A DNA stretch of 64,000 bases, from NCBI RefSeq assembly GCF_026342035.1, contig NZ_JAPENM010000008.1, forward strand, positions 1-64,000, given 5' to 3'. Of this stretch, positions 61,709 through 64,000 are shown in pieces. The notes below the pieces were generated by a model. That model worked only from the letters and a program-made list of their open reading frames with translations, was not told where the DNA came from and did no database searches. A program made the translations under genes and the position numbers. The first letter of the stretch is position 1; every line of letters begins with the position of its first letter. This DNA comes from Aldersonia sp. NBC_00410 (GTDB lineage Bacteria; Actinomycetota; Actinomycetes; Mycobacteriales; Mycobacteriaceae).

Positions 61709-63742
61709 CTACTCGCTGCCGACGGCCCGATCTGCGCCCTCGCCGTCGGACCCGGCACCGAGCGCCGCTCGTACCGCCTTCGCCGTGGTCAGTCCGATAC
61801 CCGGCACCTCGGTGATCTCCTCCACGCTGGCCTTCTTCAGGTTCGCGACCGAGCCGAAGTGCATGACCAGCGCCGTGCGGCGGGTCTCCCCCAACCCGCG
61901 CACGGAGTCCAACGCCGACGCGGTCATCCGGCGCGATCGCTTGCTGCGGTGGAAGGTGATCGCGAACCGGTGCGCTTCGTCCCGGATCCGTTGCAGCAGA
62001 TACAGCGATTCGCTGGTGCGCGGCAGGATCACCGGATCGGCCTCACCCGGCACCCAGACCTCTTCCAAGCGTTTCGCCAGCCCGATCACCGCGACGTCGG
62101 TGATCCCGAGTTCGTCGAGCACCTCCGCCGCGGCCGCGACCTGTGGCGCGCCGCCGTCGACGACAAACAGGTTGGGTGGGTAGGCGAATCGGCGCGGGCG
62201 TCCGGTCTGCGGGTCGATCGCGGCCGCCGTCGCCCGGACCAGTTCCTCCGATTCGCCGATGCTGTCGGTGCGCATCCGCAGGAAGCGGCGCCGGGTGACC
62301 TCGGCGATGCTGGCCACGTCGTCGGAACGGCCCTCGCCTGCGGCTTCCCTGATGGTGTAGTGCCGATAGTCCGACTTGCGCGGCAGGCCGTCCTCGAACA
62401 CCACCAGCGAAGCGACTACGTCGGTGCCCTGCACGTGGCTGATGTCGACGCACTCGATCCGCAGCGGTGCGGTGTCCAGGTCGAGCGCATCCTGAATGCC
62501 CTGCAGGGCGGCCGAGCGTGCATCGAAATCGCTGGCGCGCTTGAGTTTGTGCTGCGTGAGCGCGTCGGCAGCGTTGCGCTGCACCGTGTCGGCGAGCGCC
62601 TTCTTGTCGCCGCGCTGCGGCACCCGCAACTGCACCGCCGAACCGCGCAGCCGGGACAGCCACTGCTGCACCTGATCCGCGTCACGCGGCAGCGTCGGCA
62701 CCAGCACTTCGCGCGGCACCGCGGAGGTCGGCTGCACATCCGCACCGTCGGATTCGGCGGCGGCGAAGGCTGCCTGCTCGCCGTAGAACTGCGTGACGAA
62801 CTGTTCGACGAGTACGGCCAGGCCATCCTCGGGCGTCTCGTCGATGGTGGGTTCGATTGCCTCGCCAGACTTTTCCACCACCCAGCCGCGTTGCCCACGC
62901 ACCCGTCCACCGCGGACATGGAATACCTGGACCGCGGCCTCCAGATCGTCGGTGGCGAACGCGACCACGTCCGCGTCGGTGCCGTTGCCGAGCACCACGG
63001 CCTGCTTCTCCAGCGCTCGCCGCAGCGCGGCGATATCGTCACGCAGCCGCGCCGCGGACTCGAAATCGAGCGCCTCCGATGCCGCACGCATCCGGTTCTC
63101 CAGATCGCGCACGAGCCGGTCGGTCTTTCCGGCGAGGAAGTCGCAGAAGTCCTCCACGATCTGGCGGTGCTCGGCCGCGCTCACCCGTCCGACGCACGGC
63201 GCGGAGCATTTGTCGATGTAGCCGAGCAGACACGGCCGTCCGATCTGGTTGTGCCGCTTGAACACTCCCGTCGAGCACGTTCTGGACGGGAACACCCGCA
63301 GCAGCAGATCCAGGGTTTCCCGGATCGCCCAGGCATGTGAGTACGGGCCGAAGTACCGCACGCCTTTGCGGCGGGCACCGCGATAGACGAACAGCCGCGG
63401 ATACTCCTCGTTCAGCGTCACGGCGAGCACCGGATACGACTTGTCGTCGCGGTAGCGGACATTGAACCGGGGATCGAATTCCTTGATCCAGTTGTACTCG
63501 AGCTGCAGCGCCTCGACCTCGGTGGACACCACCGTCCATTCCACGCTCGCGGCCGCGGTGACCATCTGGCGGGTGCGCGGATGCAGCGAGAAAACGTCGG
63601 CGAAGTAGGAGTTCAGCCGGCTGCGCAGGCTCTTCGCCTTGCCGACGTAGATGACCCGCCCGTACTGGTCGCGGAACTTGTAGACCCCTGGTTCGACCGG
63701 GATGCTGCCGGGGGCCGGTCGGTACGTTGCGGGATCTGCCAC
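61709..63742 (-). CDS. uvrC: UvrC, excinuclease ABC subunit C
   Basis: 677-residue nucleotide-excision repair nuclease making both incisions. N-terminal GIY-YIG domain ([20 protein letters not shown]), Cys cluster [18 protein letters not shown] helix pair ([20 protein letters not shown]), RNase H-like C-terminal nuclease ([29 protein letters not shown]) and tandem helix-hairpin-helix ([16 protein letters not shown]). GTG 63742 is used. In M. tuberculosis it directly precedes rapZ; here ~5.7 kb separates them. Confidence 0.97.
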   Translation of the reverse strand: MADPATYRPAPGSIPVEPGVYKFRDQYGRVIYVGKAKSLRSRLNSYFADVFSLHPRTRQMVTAAASVEWTVVSTEVEALQLEYNWIKEFDPRFNVRYRDDKSYPVLAVTLNEEYPRLFVYRGARRKGVRYFGPYSHAWAIRETLDLLLRVFPSRTCSTGVFKRHNQIGRPCLLGYIDKCSAPCVGRVSAAEHRQIVEDFCDFLAGKTDRLVRDLENRMRAASEALDFESAARLRDDIAALRRALEKQAVVLGNGTDADVVAFATDDLEAAVQVFHVRGGRVRGQRGWVVEKSGEAIEPTIDETPEDGLAVLVEQFVTQFYGEQAAFAAAESDGADVQPTSAVPREVLVPTLPRDADQVQQWLSRLRGSAVQLRVPQRGDKKALADTVQRNAADALTQHKLKRASDFDARSAALQGIQDALDLDTAPLRIECVDISHVQGTDVVASLVVFEDGLPRKSDYRHYTIREAAGEGRSDDVASIAEVTRRRFLRMRTDSIGESEELVRATAAAIDPQTGRPRRFAYPPNLFVVDGGAPQVAAAAEVLDELGITDVAVIGLAKRLEEVWVPGEADPVILPRTSESLYLLQRIRDEAHRFAITFHRSKRSRRMTASALDSVRGLGETRRTALVMHFGSVANLKKASVEEITEVPGIGLTTAKAVRAALGAGSDGEGADRAVGSE

Positions 63743-63778
63743 GTAATCCAGATTAGTCGCGCGCGCAGACAGCTTCGC

Positions 63779-64000
63779 TCAGCTCATCCGATGGCGGGCA
63801 AGCAGCGCCTCGTCGTCGAGCAGTTCGGCGATGGGCCGGTCGGCGACGACCCGGCCCGCGTCGAGCAGCACCGCACGATCGCAGATCCGGGCAGCGTAGG
63901 GCAGGTCGTGGGTGACGAGCATGATCGTCGTGTCCAGTGCGAGCAGTACGTCGGCGAGCTCACGCCGCGACTCCGGGTCCAGGTTCGCCGACGGTTCGTC
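63779..64000 (-). CDS. ABC transporter ATP-binding protein (5' end beyond window)
   Basis: C-terminal ~73 residues of an ABC ATPase: the frame opens in the Walker B/D-loop (DEPSANLDPESRRELAD), followed by the H-loop MLVTHDLPYAARICDRAVLL and a short tail ending RHRMS. The spacing and short tail suit the energy-coupling-factor/cobalt (CbiO) group. The stop is 37 bp upstream of uvrC, same strand. Substrate unknown because permease genes lie outside the window. Confidence 0.85.
   Translation of the reverse strand, partial: DEPSANLDPESRRELADVLLALDTTIMLVTHDLPYAARICDRAVLLDAGRVVADRPIAELLDDEALLARHRMS

Overview
The window is high-GC, gene-dense actinobacterial DNA, most likely from a mycolic-acid-type genus such as Nocardia or Rhodococcus (order Mycobacteriales). 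The evidence is a set of landmark gene blocks, recalled from memory as matching the Mycobacterium tuberculosis Rv1420-Rv1473 region in inverted order: uvrC, rapZ-yvcK-whiA, gap-pgk-tpi-secG, the pentose-phosphate run (pgl, opcA, zwf, tal, tkt), ctaB, qor, ctaA, an ABC exporter, an MptB-type mannosyltransferase, and sufR-sufB-sufD-sufC-sufS-sufU-sufT. Ppc, an AtuA-type cluster and a lycopene cyclase point away from M. tuberculosis itself. I saw no rRNA, tRNA, CRISPR array or insertion sequence.

Layout. 1-11.5 kb is an accessory mosaic: a truncated ABC-F ATPase, an SDR, a CrtL-type lycopene cyclase next to Ku, a flavodoxin-family protein, a frameshifted SRPBCC gene, an E1-alpha/E1-beta/free lipoyl-domain operon, an atypical crotonase, a DUF1992 protein and a zinc alcohol dehydrogenase. 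11.5-18.0 kb is the leftward suf operon for Fe-S assembly, led by sufR; a SufR-like operator overlaps the sufR start. 18.1-19.0 kb is a lone SDR. 19.1-29.0 kb is a tightly coupled leftward operon (TIGR03084 protein, AtuA, acyl-CoA dehydrogenase, carboxylase beta and alpha, second dehydrogenase, LiuC-like hydratase, TetR). It looks like a route for beta-methyl-branched or terpenoid acyl-CoAs, with a candidate operator in its promoter region.

29.1-38.0 kb holds cell-envelope and haem functions: MptB-like mannosyltransferase, ABC ATPase and permease, a secreted propeller-like protein, CtaA, qor and divergent CtaB. A 53-bp hairpin repeat occurs on either side of the ctaA-qor stretch, and a long inverted repeat follows qor. 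38.2-44.7 kb is the rightward tkt-tal-zwf-opcA-pgl operon, which makes pentoses and NADPH. 44.7-46.7 kb contains small, poorly characterised genes, including a tiny secreted protein with paired CxxC motifs and a 21-bp tandem repeat running through a stop codon.

46.7-55.96 kb is core central metabolism and envelope control on the minus strand: ppc, secG, tpiA, pgk, gap, whiA, yvcK, rapZ. Between rapZ and uvrC, which are neighbours in M. tuberculosis, sits an accessory block (56.1-61.7 kb): a cyclooxygenase-like haem protein, a large LuxR-type ATPase regulator, an acyl-CoA thioesterase and a small lipoprotein. UvrC and the end of an ABC ATPase close the window.

The most unusual items are the cyclooxygenase-like protein (distal His apparently replaced by Asp), the AtuA/carboxylase operon with its candidate operator, the E1 plus orphan lipoyl-domain operon, and the palindromic repeats around 32.6 and 36.6-36.9 kb.
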